Source of the DNA: Paenibacillus sp. 19GGS1-52
Lineage (GTDB): Bacteria > Bacillota > Bacilli > Paenibacillales > Paenibacillaceae
Assembly (NCBI RefSeq): GCF_022369515.1
Contig: NZ_CP059724.1
Coordinates: 2,170,001 to 2,234,000 of the forward strand
Reading direction: 5' to 3'
Length of the DNA: 64,000 nucleotides
The translations under genes were made by a program, and so were the position numbers. Positions 1 through 7,942 of the stretch are shown here, one piece after another (position 1 is the first letter of the stretch; each line of letters begins with the position of its first letter). The notes beneath the pieces are model-generated. The model saw only the letters and a list, made by a program, of their open reading frames with translations. It did not search any database and had not been told where the DNA came from.

Positions 1-5
1 TTATC

Positions 6-950
6 ATGAAGAAATTAGTCATCACAGTTACCCTGAATCCGGCTTTAGACAAAACAGTAACGATTGACGGTCTGGAGGTTGGCGGACTGAATCGAGTCAA
101 CGATATCCGCACGGATGCGGGCGGCAAGGGAATTAACGTTGCTAAAGTATTGAAGGGCTTTCATGAAGAGGTATCTGCAGTTGGATATATCGGTGGACAT
201 AATGGCAAGCTGATCCTTGAACGGTTGGAGCAGGAAGATATCCGGCATTCTTTTACGGAAACGCTGGCAGAGACGAGAATGAACCTCAAGGTTGTGGACA
301 GTAATGTTCAGGTCACGACGGAGATTAACGAGCGTGGGGGTACAGTATCGGTGCCTGAGCGAAATCTTTTTCACGAGTCACTAAGGCTGCTGCTTGAAGA
401 GGCATACATCCTCGTACTGGGAGGCAGTGTTCCTCCGGGAATAGAGTCTTCAGAGTATGCCCTGTTGATTGAGGCTGCCAGGAGTAAAGGGGTCAAGACC
501 ATTCTGGATGCTGATGGTGACGCACTGAGATATGGCTTGAAGGCTGGACCGGATGTGATCAAACCGAATATTCATGAGCTGGAACAGCTGGTCGGTACGA
601 CGCTTGCGACCGAACAAGAGATTGTCCGAGCAGCCCGACAGCTGATTGCCGAAGGCACTCATTGGGTCATTGTCTCCATGGGGGGCGAAGGCAGTGTGGC
701 CGTCAGTAAAGAGGAAGCCATTCGAGCTCGTCCATTTAGCATTAAGCCCGAAAGCACTGTAGGCGCTGGAGATTCCATGGTAGCAGCGATTGCCTCAAGC
801 TTAATTCATGGGCGCAGTCTTACCGACACACTTTGCTGGGCTACAGCGGCCGGCAGTGTAACCGCCTCCAAACCGGGGACCCAAGTCTGCGGCCCCGAAG
901 AGGTTATTGCCCGCCTGCAAGACGTTGGGATTACAAGCATTGAAGTATAG
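6..950 (+). CDS. fruK: 1-phosphofructokinase
   Basis: Phosphorylates fructose-1-phosphate, made by the fructose PTS, to fructose-1,6-bisphosphate in the cytoplasm. The 314-residue length and the PfkB-family (ribokinase-like) signatures fit: an N-terminal TLNPALD, the sugar-binding GGKGINVAKVL near residue 39, and the C-terminal GAGDSMVAA near residue 255 that carries the catalytic Asp. It is followed 34 bp later by the fructose EIIBC gene, the usual fruK-fruA order. The bases just before it read TTA TCA TGA in another frame, so an upstream gene (often a DeoR-type fruR) may end in an ATGA overlap with this start; that gene lies outside the window. Lac-type tagatose-6-phosphate kinase is a relative, but the neighbours favour fructose. 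Confidence 0.93.
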   Translation: MKKLVITVTLNPALDKTVTIDGLEVGGLNRVNDIRTDAGGKGINVAKVLKGFHEEVSAVGYIGGHNGKLILERLEQEDIRHSFTETLAETRMNLKVVDSNVQVTTEINERGGTVSVPERNLFHESLRLLLEEAYILVLGGSVPPGIESSEYALLIEAARSKGVKTILDADGDALRYGLKAGPDVIKPNIHELEQLVGTTLATEQEIVRAARQLIAEGTHWVIVSMGGEGSVAVSKEEAIRARPFSIKPESTVGAGDSMVAAIASSLIHGRSLTDTLCWATAAGSVTASKPGTQVCGPEEVIARLQDVGITSIEV

Positions 951-984
951 AGGGTTATAAAAACGCTCGCGGGAGGAATATTAA

Positions 985-2361
985 ATGAAAAAACTATTAG
1001 CGGTTACAGCTTGTCCCACCGGAATCGCCCACACTTATATGGCAGCTGAATCCCTGCAAAAGGCAGCAGGAGAAATGAATGTCCCAATCAAGGTAGAGAC
1101 ACGGGGGGCCATCGGTATTGAGAATGAATTGAGCGCAGCAGAAATTGCTGAAGCTCATGCCATCATCATTGCAGCGGATACGGATGTGGATGAAGCGCGT
1201 TTTGCAGGCAAACCTATCGTGCGGGTTCCTGTTGCCCAAGGGATCAAGATTCCTGGCAAACTGATTGATCAGGCATTGGCTTTGCAGGCTTCAACAGCCT
1301 CAGCAGCTCCGCAAGCTGGATCATCCGTAGGTAGCAGCGAGCGTTCCGAAAATTCATTTTATAAAAATCTAATGAATGGTGTATCCCATATGCTGCCGCT
1401 GGTAGTTGCTGGGGGTCTCTTGATCGCCTTATCCTTCTTTAAGCTTAATCCGGAAGAAGGAACCTTTTTCGCCAACCTATTGCAAATAGGCGGCGCAGCG
1501 ATGGGACTTATGGTGCCCATTCTGGCAGCGTTCATTGCCTTTTCCATTGGTGGTAAACCTGCTCTGGCTCCAGGTCTTGTAGGTGGTATGTTGTCGAAAG
1601 ACCTTGGTGCCGGCTTCCTAGGCGGCATACTCGCCGGTTTCCTGGCGGGTTATATCGCCAGATATTTGATCAAATATATCAAACTGCCGAAATCGATGGA
1701 AGGTCTTAAACCACTGCTTATCGTGCCTTTGCTGTCGGTATTTATCATCGGTATGCTTATGATTTATGTCATTGGAACCCCGATTAAAGATTTGATGGAC
1801 GCTTTGACGATTTGGCTACAAAATATTGGTTCGGGCAATAAAATATTGCTAGGCGCCATATTAGGCGGCATGATGGCGATCGATATGGGTGGACCTTTTA
1901 ATAAAACAGCTTATACCTTTGCTGTAGGTTTGCTGGCAAGTGGTGTATATGGCCCTATGGCTGCTGTAATGGCCGCGGGTATGACCCCGCCACTTGGCAT
2001 CTGGCTGGCTACCGTATTGGCTCCAAAGAAATTTACGCTAGAAGAACGCGAAGCTGGTAAAGCCGCTTCCATACTGGGGCTCTCCTTTATTACTGAAGGT
2101 GCAATTCCATTTGGAGCTGCTGACCCACTGCGCATCATTCCAGCCTTTATGATCGGCTCTGGCCTGACCGGAGCACTATCCATGGTATTTGATGCTACAC
2201 TACGTGCACCGCATGGCGGCATCTTCGTTCTGGCAGTTCCTAATGCGATCGGTCAGCCAATGATGTACCTGCTTGCTATTGTAGTCGGTACTGTTGTAAC
2301 AGCCTTGTTGGTTAACTTGTTCAAAAGAAATAAACCTGCGATTGGAGTTGGCTCTAAATGA
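985..2361 (+). CDS. fruA: Fructose PTS transporter subunit EIIBC
   Basis: Membrane permease and phosphotransfer subunit that imports fructose and releases fructose-1-phosphate. Residues 1 to about 100 form the EIIB-fructose domain with the phospho-cysteine in TACPTGIAHT (Cys10). A short Ala/Ser linker follows, then EIIC from about residue 125, with about eight or more hydrophobic segments and Gly-rich loops. A GGGAGGAAT ribosome binding site precedes the ATG. Many Bacillus FruA proteins are EIIABC fusions; here the EIIA domain is a separate gene that overlaps this one by 4 bp (ATGA), so the two are probably translationally coupled. The product is the substrate source for the 1-phosphofructokinase upstream. 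Confidence 0.93.
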   Translation: MKKLLAVTACPTGIAHTYMAAESLQKAAGEMNVPIKVETRGAIGIENELSAAEIAEAHAIIIAADTDVDEARFAGKPIVRVPVAQGIKIPGKLIDQALALQASTASAAPQAGSSVGSSERSENSFYKNLMNGVSHMLPLVVAGGLLIALSFFKLNPEEGTFFANLLQIGGAAMGLMVPILAAFIAFSIGGKPALAPGLVGGMLSKDLGAGFLGGILAGFLAGYIARYLIKYIKLPKSMEGLKPLLIVPLLSVFIIGMLMIYVIGTPIKDLMDALTIWLQNIGSGNKILLGAILGGMMAIDMGGPFNKTAYTFAVGLLASGVYGPMAAVMAAGMTPPLGIWLATVLAPKKFTLEEREAGKAASILGLSFITEGAIPFGAADPLRIIPAFMIGSGLTGALSMVFDATLRAPHGGIFVLAVPNAIGQPMMYLLAIVVGTVVTALLVNLFKRNKPAIGVGSK

Positions 2362-2810
2362 ATATTCATGAACTATTGACGGAAGAAACGATATTCCTGC
2401 CCCTGGAAACAGGAACTAAAGATACTATTATCACCCAGATGACCGCAGGGCTTAAGCTCTCCGGTTCGGTAACAGATGCCGAGCAATATGTGCGTGATGT
2501 GCTGATTCGTGAAGCTACCGGTTCTACGGGCATCGGTTTTGGAGTGGCAATCCCCCATGGCAAATCTGTCGGAGTAGCAAAACCAGGGCTGGCCTTAGCC
2601 CGCTTGAGCGAGCCTACCGACTGGGATTCCCTTGATGGTACGCCTGTATCCATTGTATTTCTAATCGCTGTGCCTCAGGAGAACGTTGGCAATGAGCATT
2701 TGAAGATTCTGGTGGCACTGTCCCGCAAGCTAATTCATGATGAATTCCGCGAGTCGCTGCTGAATGCAGGCAGCAAGCAGGAGTTAATCGATATTCTCAA
2801 AAATATGTAG
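2358..2810 (+). CDS. Fructose PTS EIIA component
   Basis: Soluble phosphocarrier of the fructose PTS. It takes phosphate from HPr and passes it to the EIIB cysteine. The 150 residues match one PTS EIIA type-2 domain, and the motif GFGVAIPHGKS contains the expected active-site histidine (His67). The start codon overlaps the stop of the EIIBC gene as ATGA. The operon ends with the hairpin at 2846-2897. A mannitol-type EIIA is the main alternative for the fold, but the context assigns fructose. Confidence 0.92.
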   Translation: MNIHELLTEETIFLPLETGTKDTIITQMTAGLKLSGSVTDAEQYVRDVLIREATGSTGIGFGVAIPHGKSVGVAKPGLALARLSEPTDWDSLDGTPVSIVFLIAVPQENVGNEHLKILVALSRKLIHDEFRESLLNAGSKQELIDILKNM

Positions 2811-2845
2811 TCTTCTTGTCCTAAAGATATATAAATTAATAAGTC

Positions 2846-2897
2846 CGGGATGTCTTACAAGCCATGATGATGGCCTTGAGGCATCCCTGTTTTTTTG
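2846..2897 (+). terminator. Rho-independent terminator of the fructose PTS operon
   Basis: GGGATG pairs with CATCCC around an inner CAAGCCAT/ATGGCCTTG stem, followed by a run of seven T. It lies 35 bp after the EIIA stop. Confidence 0.8.
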
Positions 2898-2993
2898 CCT
2901 ATATATAATGTAGTTTGGATTAAACTCCATTTTGCAGGTGTATTTTTGTATAATTAAAAATATATATAACGAGAAGGCAAAGGAGAGGGCGAG

Positions 2994-3494
2994 ATGATAC
3001 TGCACAAAGGGGAGGTCTTGTTCCGGCAAGGCGACGGCTGCGAGTTCCTGTATCAGGTCAAAAACGGGCTGTTCAAGGTAACGAGACTACATGAGAACGG
3101 GAATATGGTGTTGTTCAACATACTATATCCTGGAGAGACAGTTCCCCATCATTCCTTGATTTCGCCAAAGGAGGCGCATGGAACAGCGGTTGCGATGATG
3201 AAGAGTGAAGTAGAGATAATTTCGGCTGCGGAATGGTATCGACAGCTGCGTGAAGAACCAGGTAAAGCGCTGGAGATAGCGCTCCTCCTTCAGGAGAAGG
3301 TGCGCTTCATGCAGACACGGCTTGATCACCTTACAGTTGGGACCCCAGGTGAGCGGATGGAGCTGCTGACCCGCTGGTTTAATGACTATGCTCATGGGAC
3401 CTCGCTAACAGACCTATTAACACAGGAAGAGATTGGACAATTAATTGGAGTCAGACGTGAAACGGTCAACCGGCTAATGCGCAATTCTGTGTAA
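2994..3494 (+). CDS. Short CRP/FNR-family transcriptional regulator
   Basis: Cyclic-nucleotide-binding-fold (cupin) sensor with a C-terminal helix-turn-helix, presumably a DNA-binding regulator. Residues 1-90 resemble a CRP sensor domain (KGEVLFRQGDGCEFLYQVKNG), a long dimerisation helix follows near 85-110, and TQEEIGQLIGVRRETVNRLM near 143-162 is a typical CRP-type HTH. At 166 residues it is about 50-60 shorter than usual: the N-terminal arm is minimal and the protein stops right after the recognition helix, without the usual wing hairpin. The AGGAGAGGGCGAG before the ATG supports this start. No C-terminal cysteine cluster is present, so it is not Fnr itself. It precedes the YitT-like gene in the same orientation, but a separate promoter lies between them. 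The ligand is unknown. Confidence 0.75.
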   Translation: MILHKGEVLFRQGDGCEFLYQVKNGLFKVTRLHENGNMVLFNILYPGETVPHHSLISPKEAHGTAVAMMKSEVEIISAAEWYRQLREEPGKALEIALLLQEKVRFMQTRLDHLTVGTPGERMELLTRWFNDYAHGTSLTDLLTQEEIGQLIGVRRETVNRLMRNSV

Positions 3495-3520
3495 AAATGA
3501 TCACTTTTTATGTAAAAGGG

Positions 3521-3549
3521 TTTAGAGAAGGCTATCTGCGTGGTATAAT
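3521..3549 (+). promoter_or_regulatory. Promoter of the YitT-like gene leader
   Basis: TTTAGA at 3521-3526, a 17-bp spacer, and TATAAT at 3544-3549 with an extended TGG just before it. Predicted transcription start near 3556, which leaves a leader of about 250 nt before the gene at 3809. Confidence 0.6.
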
Positions 3550-3555
3550 GTGCTT

Positions 3556-3800
3556 AGAACATATTAAATTAGAGAAAGGATCAGGATACCATGTGTCCCC
3601 GAAGGACGATTCCCCAAAGGACGATTTGGAAACGTTATGATCTGTCTTATACTTAGCTTCCCTGTAGAAGGTGCGTGTACCGTTAATTGACGAGACCAGC
3701 TCTACGAGGGAAGGGAGTATTGTATGCGAAGGAGCAACACCTCCGGTATAACCTGTCGTAGAGGTTGGTGGGACGTCTAGCCGCCATATACGATAAGGGG
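3556..3800 (+). promoter_or_regulatory. Folded 5' leader RNA, class not recognised
   Basis: The 250-nt untranslated stretch is full of complementary segments. Small hairpins form from GTCC/GGAC (3596-3608) and CCAAA/TTTGG (3614-3629). A 12-bp stem with one bulge pairs CTTCCCTGTAGA (near 3658) with TCTACGAGGGAAG (near 3700). A competing 8-bp pairing joins CTCTACGA with TCGTAGAG near 3758-3765. Further hairpins are GGAG/CTCC and AACCT/AGGTT near 3740-3770. Mutually exclusive stems ending just before the ribosome binding site suggest a translational switch. I could not match it to a known riboswitch; GCTCTACGA resembles a conserved piece of the M-box, but the M-box GGTGAGGCTCC segment is absent. 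Confidence 0.5.
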
Positions 3801-3808
3801 AGACCTGT

Positions 3809-4471
3809 ATGAGGAACCACAACGGAGTAAGTTATCTGCTCCGATTGACAGTCATTTTGTTTGGAACATTTTTGCTTGCATTTACTTATTACCACATTAA
3901 TTATCAGAATCATTTGACCGAGGGCGGGTTCGTAGGTTTGTCGCTGCTCGGCAAATATGTATTAGGGGTTTCGCCTTCAATTTCTATTCTTATTCTGGAC
4001 ATTCCAGTACTCTTGGTCGCTATGCTATTCAAAGGGAAAGCGTTCGTCTGCAATACATTTGTGTCTGTAGCAGCCTTTACAATCTTTTATGGACTGATGG
4101 AACGTTATTCCGGTTTGGTCATTAATCTGCAGGATAATTTGCCGCTTGCGGCGTTGTTGTCTGGTGTACTTACAGGTTTAGGAGCAGGGTTGGTCCTGCG
4201 TGGCGGCGGGGCAAGTGGCGGAGATGATATTTTGTCGCTGCTGATCAGTGAATGGAAAGGTATTAAAGTAGGTACGGTTTTCATCCTGATGGATGTAATC
4301 GTTCTGGCGTTATCACTCTTTTATATGCCTCTCAAGGAAACTTTGTATACCGTAATTGCAGTGGTCGTAGCTGGCTATGTTATTACGTTAACTACTTCTT
4401 TGGGCAAGCCGAAGCTGGCGAAGATGCCAAAGATTCAGCCAACACTCGGCAAGGCGCAGAATATACGATAA
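3809..4471 (+). CDS. YczE/YitT-like membrane protein
   Basis: Integral membrane protein of 220 residues with about five hydrophobic segments: roughly 8-26, 42-70, 78-98, 108-130 and 150-195. The pattern LLGKYVLGVSPSISILILDIPVLL and the Gly-rich LSGVLTGLGAGLVLRGGGASGGDD are typical of the YitT/YczE (DUF161) family. It lacks the soluble C-terminal DUF2179 domain of full-length YitT proteins (about 280 residues), which points to the shorter YczE-like branch. Function in the cell is unknown. It is transcribed alone: a promoter and folded leader lie before it and a terminator follows at 4521-4556. The AAGGGGAG ribosome binding site supports the start. Confidence 0.75.
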   Translation: MRNHNGVSYLLRLTVILFGTFLLAFTYYHINYQNHLTEGGFVGLSLLGKYVLGVSPSISILILDIPVLLVAMLFKGKAFVCNTFVSVAAFTIFYGLMERYSGLVINLQDNLPLAALLSGVLTGLGAGLVLRGGGASGGDDILSLLISEWKGIKVGTVFILMDVIVLALSLFYMPLKETLYTVIAVVVAGYVITLTTSLGKPKLAKMPKIQPTLGKAQNIR

Positions 4472-4520
4472 TGGAATAGCATAGAGTATTAGCTGCTGTT
4501 TCGTGGATATACTAAGAATT

Positions 4521-4556
4521 AAGGTCAGCCAGAGTTTCTGGTTGACCTTTTTTTGT
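4521..4556 (+). terminator. Rho-independent terminator after the YitT-like gene
   Basis: AAGGTCAGCCAGA pairs with TCTGGTTGACCTT around a short loop and is followed by seven T. Confidence 0.85.
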
Positions 4557-4778
4557 TGGGATTAGGACTAAGATTTGTTGTACATTATATCTTTTGCTTA
4601 TAACCTAAATTTAAGGTGGACAAAACTTGGGACAGCACATGCATATCAAAGCCATCGTTTAGAATACCTTCATGGTAGTGATCCAGCTGGGTACGATACT
4701 GGGGGTTGTAACTATATTGAGCAGACTTTTCCGGCTTCGGTATAGGTAATTGTTATAGGGCGAACCCCTGCTAATCTA

Positions 4779-4808
4779 TTGCGGAGCGGCTAGAGCTTAC
4801 AGTATGAT
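4779..4808 (+). promoter_or_regulatory. Promoter of the metE riboswitch transcript
   Basis: TTGCGG at 4779-4784, an 18-bp spacer and TATGAT at 4803-4808. It lies about 40 bp ahead of the conserved riboswitch core. The upstream stretch 4557-4778 shows no gene. Confidence 0.5.
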
Positions 4809-4849
4809 GACATCAGATTCAAGACATCGCCAGCAATATTAGATATTTG

Positions 4850-5035
4850 GAGACAGGTGCTTGCCGGGAATTTAGTATTGCCGGTCAGCTTAAAAGGGAA
4901 GTTCGGTGAAACCGACGCGGACCCGCCACTGTAACGGAAGAGTTCTTAGCAACTATAGTCACTGGCAGCTTACGGCTGTCGGGAAGGCTGCTTAAGGATG
5001 CTGAGGCCGTTAGCCAGGAGACCTGCCTGTTTCAC
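4850..5035 (+). promoter_or_regulatory. Cobalamin (AdoCbl-type) riboswitch controlling metE
   Basis: Recognised from conserved blocks in the right order: a 5' ACAGGTGC, then AAAAGGGAA, GGTGAAACCGACGCGGACCC, GCCACTGTAACGG, and the B12 box GCCAGGAGACCTGCCTG at 5013-5029. It lies upstream of the cobalamin-independent methionine synthase. When cobalamin is present the aptamer should favour the terminator at 5094-5139 and shut metE off, because a B12-dependent synthase can then do the job. No metH is in the window. Confidence 0.93.
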
Positions 5036-5093
5036 AGCACTGCTTTTCCTACGGGATATAGGGAGGTGTTAGACGTTAACCATGGGTATATGA

Positions 5094-5139
5094 TGGGCGT
5101 CTTTCCCTATGACTTTTTGTAGGGGAAGACGCTCTTTTA
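5094..5139 (+). terminator. Expression-platform terminator of the cobalamin riboswitch
   Basis: GGGCGTCTTTCCCT pairs with AGGGGAAGACGCTC across a loop, followed by TTTTAG. The T-run is short, but the position between aptamer and metE fits a transcription-attenuation platform. Confidence 0.7.
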
Positions 5140-5197
5140 GTTGGAATTGATCGAATAAATGGCCCAAATAGAGATGGAGAGAAGGAGTGTTGCGATT

Positions 5198-7495
5198 ATG
5201 ACGAACAAGGTGAAAGTAAGCAATCTCGGCTATCCGAGAATCGGCAAGAACCGGGAGTGGAAAAAGACACTGGAAGCGTTCTGGTCCGGCAAGACGGATG
5301 AAGCCACGTTCCGTTCCGAAATGGCGGGGATACAGCTCCAGCATTTATTGACTCAAAAGGAAGCGGGAATTGAGCTTATTCCGGTCAATGATTTTACCTT
5401 CTATGATCATGTATTGGATACGGCGGTTATGTTCGGCATCGTGCCTCCGCGCTATGATTATGATGGTGGCGACATCCCGCTTGAACTTTATTTTGGCATG
5501 GCACGTGGCAATGCGAGAGCGACAGCTTGCGAAATGACAAAATGGTTCAATACGAACTATCATTATATAGTTCCAGAGATTGGCCGGCAAACACCGCGCC
5601 TGACCGAGAATAAACCGTTGGCCGCCTACCGCTTCGCCCAAGAGCAGGCGGGGATTGAAGGCAAACCTGTAATTGTAGGACTGTATACCTTCTTAAAACT
5701 GTCCAAAGGTTTCCCGTCCACTGCAATTGCGGACGTTGCCGAACGTTTTCTTCCTGTGTATGTGCAACTGCTGCAAGAGCTTGAGGCAGAAGGTGTAGCC
5801 TGGGTTCAGATCGATGAACCAGCCATAGTTAGCGGGTTAACTAAGGATGACCAAAGCCTGCTGGAGAGCATTTATCAGACCATTGCAGCCGCTGTACCGG
5901 GCTTGAATATTATGCTCCAGACCTATTTCGAAGCTGCTGAACCGTTGGAGGTACTGTTTAAGCTTCCGGTGCAAGGTTTAGGTCTCGACTTCGTACACGA
6001 TGGAGGCGCGAACCTTGAATCCATTCAACGTCTGGGTTGGCCGCAGGATAAATGGCTGGGTGCCGGCATTATTGATGGACGCAACATTTGGCGCTCGGAT
6101 CTGGATGCCAAGCTGCAGCTTGTGGAGAAACTGGCTGCCCATGTTGCCCTTGACCACATGATTCTACAACCCTCTTCCAGCTTGCTGCATGTGCCGGTAA
6201 CGGTACAAGGTGAGGATAAGCTGAAGCTGACGGTGAAGAACGCCTTAGCCTTCGCCGAGGAGAAACTGGCCGAGCTAACTTTGATCGGCGCTGCTGTAAG
6301 TGGCGGGGAAGCTTCCGCCGCTGCACTTGCCGCTAGTCGCGAAGCGTTGGCTGCTTTCCGCGCCCTTCCGGAACGTGCTCGGCAGGATGTGGCCGACCAA
6401 GTCCGCGGACTTGCGTCTCTGCCGGATAACCGCAGTTTACCTTTCGCAGAGCGCGTCAAGGTTCAGCAGCAGAAGTGGCAGCTTCCGGTGCTGCCGACAA
6501 CAACCATTGGCAGCTTCCCGCAGACAGTGGAGGTACGCCAAGCCCGGCTGAAATGGCGCAAAGGCGTCTGGAATCAGGAGCGCTATGATTTGTTCATCCG
6601 CAAACAGATTGAGGAAGCCATCACCTTTCAGGAGGACTTGGGTCTGGATGTACTAGTTCATGGGGAATTCGAACGCACCGACATGGTGGAGTTCTTCGGT
6701 GAGAAGCTGGCGGGTTATTTGTTTACACGTAACGGCTGGGTTCAGTCCTACGGCTCCCGTTGTGTTAAACCTCCGGTGATCTACGCTGATATTGCTTTTA
6801 TTGAACCTATGACCGTAAAAGAAAGCGTGTATGCCCAGTCCCTCACAAAGCTTCCGGTAAAAGGGATGCTCACCGGTCCGGTTACCATTCTGAACTGGTC
6901 GTTCGTGCGTGATGACCTGAGCCGCGAAGCAGTAGCGAACCAGATTGCGCTGGCCTTGCGCCATGAAGTTCTGGCGCTGGAGAATGCGGGCATAGAAATG
7001 ATTCAGGTCGATGAACCAGCCATTCGTGAAGGGCTGCCCTTGAAGGCTGAGGACCGAGAGCATTATCTACATTGGGCGGTGAAGTCGTTCCGCATTGCGA
7101 CGAACCTTGTCAAGGATACTACGCAGGTACATACCCATATGTGCTATAGCGAATTTAATGATATGATCGATTCGATTTCGGCTATGGATGCCGATGTAAT
7201 ATCGATTGAAACCTCCCGCAGTCATGGGGAGCTGATTGTCAGCTTTGAGGAGCAGGAATATGATAAAGGCATCGGCCTTGGTGTATATGATATTCACAGC
7301 CCGCGCGTTCCCGGCGTAGAAGAAATGACTTCGAATATTGACCGCGCCCTGCGGGTGCTAAATCCGGAGCAGTTCTGGATTAATCCGGATTGTGGTCTCA
7401 AAACGCGTGGCTGGCAAGAAACTGAAGGTGCACTGCGCAACATGGTGCAGGCTGCAATTATCGCGCGAGAGAAAACAAAAGTCGGTAGCCGCTAA
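5198..7495 (+). CDS. metE: Cobalamin-independent methionine synthase
   Basis: Transfers the methyl group of 5-methyltetrahydropteroyl-triglutamate to homocysteine, the last step of methionine synthesis, in the cytoplasm. The 765 residues have the two-barrel MetE layout: an N-terminal half starting NLGYPRIGKNREWKK, and a C-terminal catalytic half with the zinc ligands in HTHMCYSEF and NPDCGLKTRG. An in-frame ATG at 5159 has no ribosome binding site; AAGGAG lies about 10 bp before the ATG at 5198, and family members begin there. Expression is controlled by the cobalamin riboswitch directly upstream, so the enzyme should be made when B12 is scarce. Confidence 0.96.
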   Translation: MTNKVKVSNLGYPRIGKNREWKKTLEAFWSGKTDEATFRSEMAGIQLQHLLTQKEAGIELIPVNDFTFYDHVLDTAVMFGIVPPRYDYDGGDIPLELYFGMARGNARATACEMTKWFNTNYHYIVPEIGRQTPRLTENKPLAAYRFAQEQAGIEGKPVIVGLYTFLKLSKGFPSTAIADVAERFLPVYVQLLQELEAEGVAWVQIDEPAIVSGLTKDDQSLLESIYQTIAAAVPGLNIMLQTYFEAAEPLEVLFKLPVQGLGLDFVHDGGANLESIQRLGWPQDKWLGAGIIDGRNIWRSDLDAKLQLVEKLAAHVALDHMILQPSSSLLHVPVTVQGEDKLKLTVKNALAFAEEKLAELTLIGAAVSGGEASAAALAASREALAAFRALPERARQDVADQVRGLASLPDNRSLPFAERVKVQQQKWQLPVLPTTTIGSFPQTVEVRQARLKWRKGVWNQERYDLFIRKQIEEAITFQEDLGLDVLVHGEFERTDMVEFFGEKLAGYLFTRNGWVQSYGSRCVKPPVIYADIAFIEPMTVKESVYAQSLTKLPVKGMLTGPVTILNWSFVRDDLSREAVANQIALALRHEVLALENAGIEMIQVDEPAIREGLPLKAEDREHYLHWAVKSFRIATNLVKDTTQVHTHMCYSEFNDMIDSISAMDADVISIETSRSHGELIVSFEEQEYDKGIGLGVYDIHSPRVPGVEEMTSNIDRALRVLNPEQFWINPDCGLKTRGWQETEGALRNMVQAAIIAREKTKVGSR

Positions 7496-7530
7496 AACAA
7501 CTGACTACTTGATAATAGTTCTCATTGTTG

Positions 7531-7608
7531 TTAGAATAAAATAAGAATAGAAGGAACCCTGGATGGTTCCTTCAGCTCATCCTCTTCACACATTCCGTCT
7601 TTTGCCAT
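7531..7608 (-). CDS. Possible 25-residue small ORF
   Basis: On the minus strand a very good ribosome binding site (AAAGGAGGTGAATC) sits a few bases before ATG GCA AAA GAC. The frame runs 25 codons, acidic at first (EEDE) and hydrophobic at the end. The second half overlaps a hairpin (AAGGAACC/GGTTCCTT, 7551-7572) that, read on this strand, is followed by a T-rich tract, so transcript and ORF may end together. I recognise no family, and a chance ORF is quite possible. Confidence 0.25.
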   Translation of the reverse strand: MAKDGMCEEDELKEPSRVPSILILF

Positions 7609-7695
7609 GAGGATTCACCTCCTTTTGCTAGTGAATGGACAGCATCTTTAAATGAATCACCTGTTCAGCAAGGTGGAGCTTGTCCGAACAGAACA

Positions 7696-7728
7696 TTACC
7701 CTCATTCATTATGAATGGAGGGTATTTG
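7696..7728 (+). terminator. Hairpin between metE and the DUF4349 gene
   Basis: TACCCTCATTCAT pairs with ATGAATGGAGGGTA with one bulge, followed by TTTGTCTTG. It could terminate metE read-through, though it lies 200 bp after the stop and the T-run is poor. The rest of 7496-7942 holds only the possible minus-strand ORF at 7531-7608 and a 6-bp hairpin CTGTTC/GAACAG near 7661. Confidence 0.45.
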
Positions 7729-7942
7729 TCTTGCTTCAGCAAACTTGATCATTGACAGTCTATTTCAAAAAAATACAAAATAAGTATGTGCTATCTCTTA
7801 TTTCACTGCAACCTTCCATCTTCTGGAAACGTCAAAAGAAAGAGTCTCGGAAAAAAGAGCTGTACTTATAACAGACATTCCGGAGTCGAAGGTAAGAAAC
7901 CAAAGAAAGTAAGGTTCACACTACACTTCTGGAGGTATGAGT

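Noticed and set aside
3690..3715. Piece of an M-box (magnesium) riboswitch, from GCTCTACGA
   Set aside because: The required GGTGAGGCTCC segment and the rest of the M-box order are missing, so only a short coincidental match remains.
6025..6459. 144-codon minus-strand frame inside metE
   Set aside because: Low-complexity Ser/Ala/Arg composition typical of an antisense frame of a conserved gene.
7510..7529. Fur box after metE
   Set aside because: About 13 of 19 positions match, but it lies at a gene 3' end with no iron-related gene nearby, so it was not listed as a feature.
7786..7942. N-terminal extension of the DUF4349 ORF as a real start
   Set aside because: It has no clear ribosome binding site and no signal peptide, while a perfect lipoprotein signal with GGAGG exists in the neighbouring frame.
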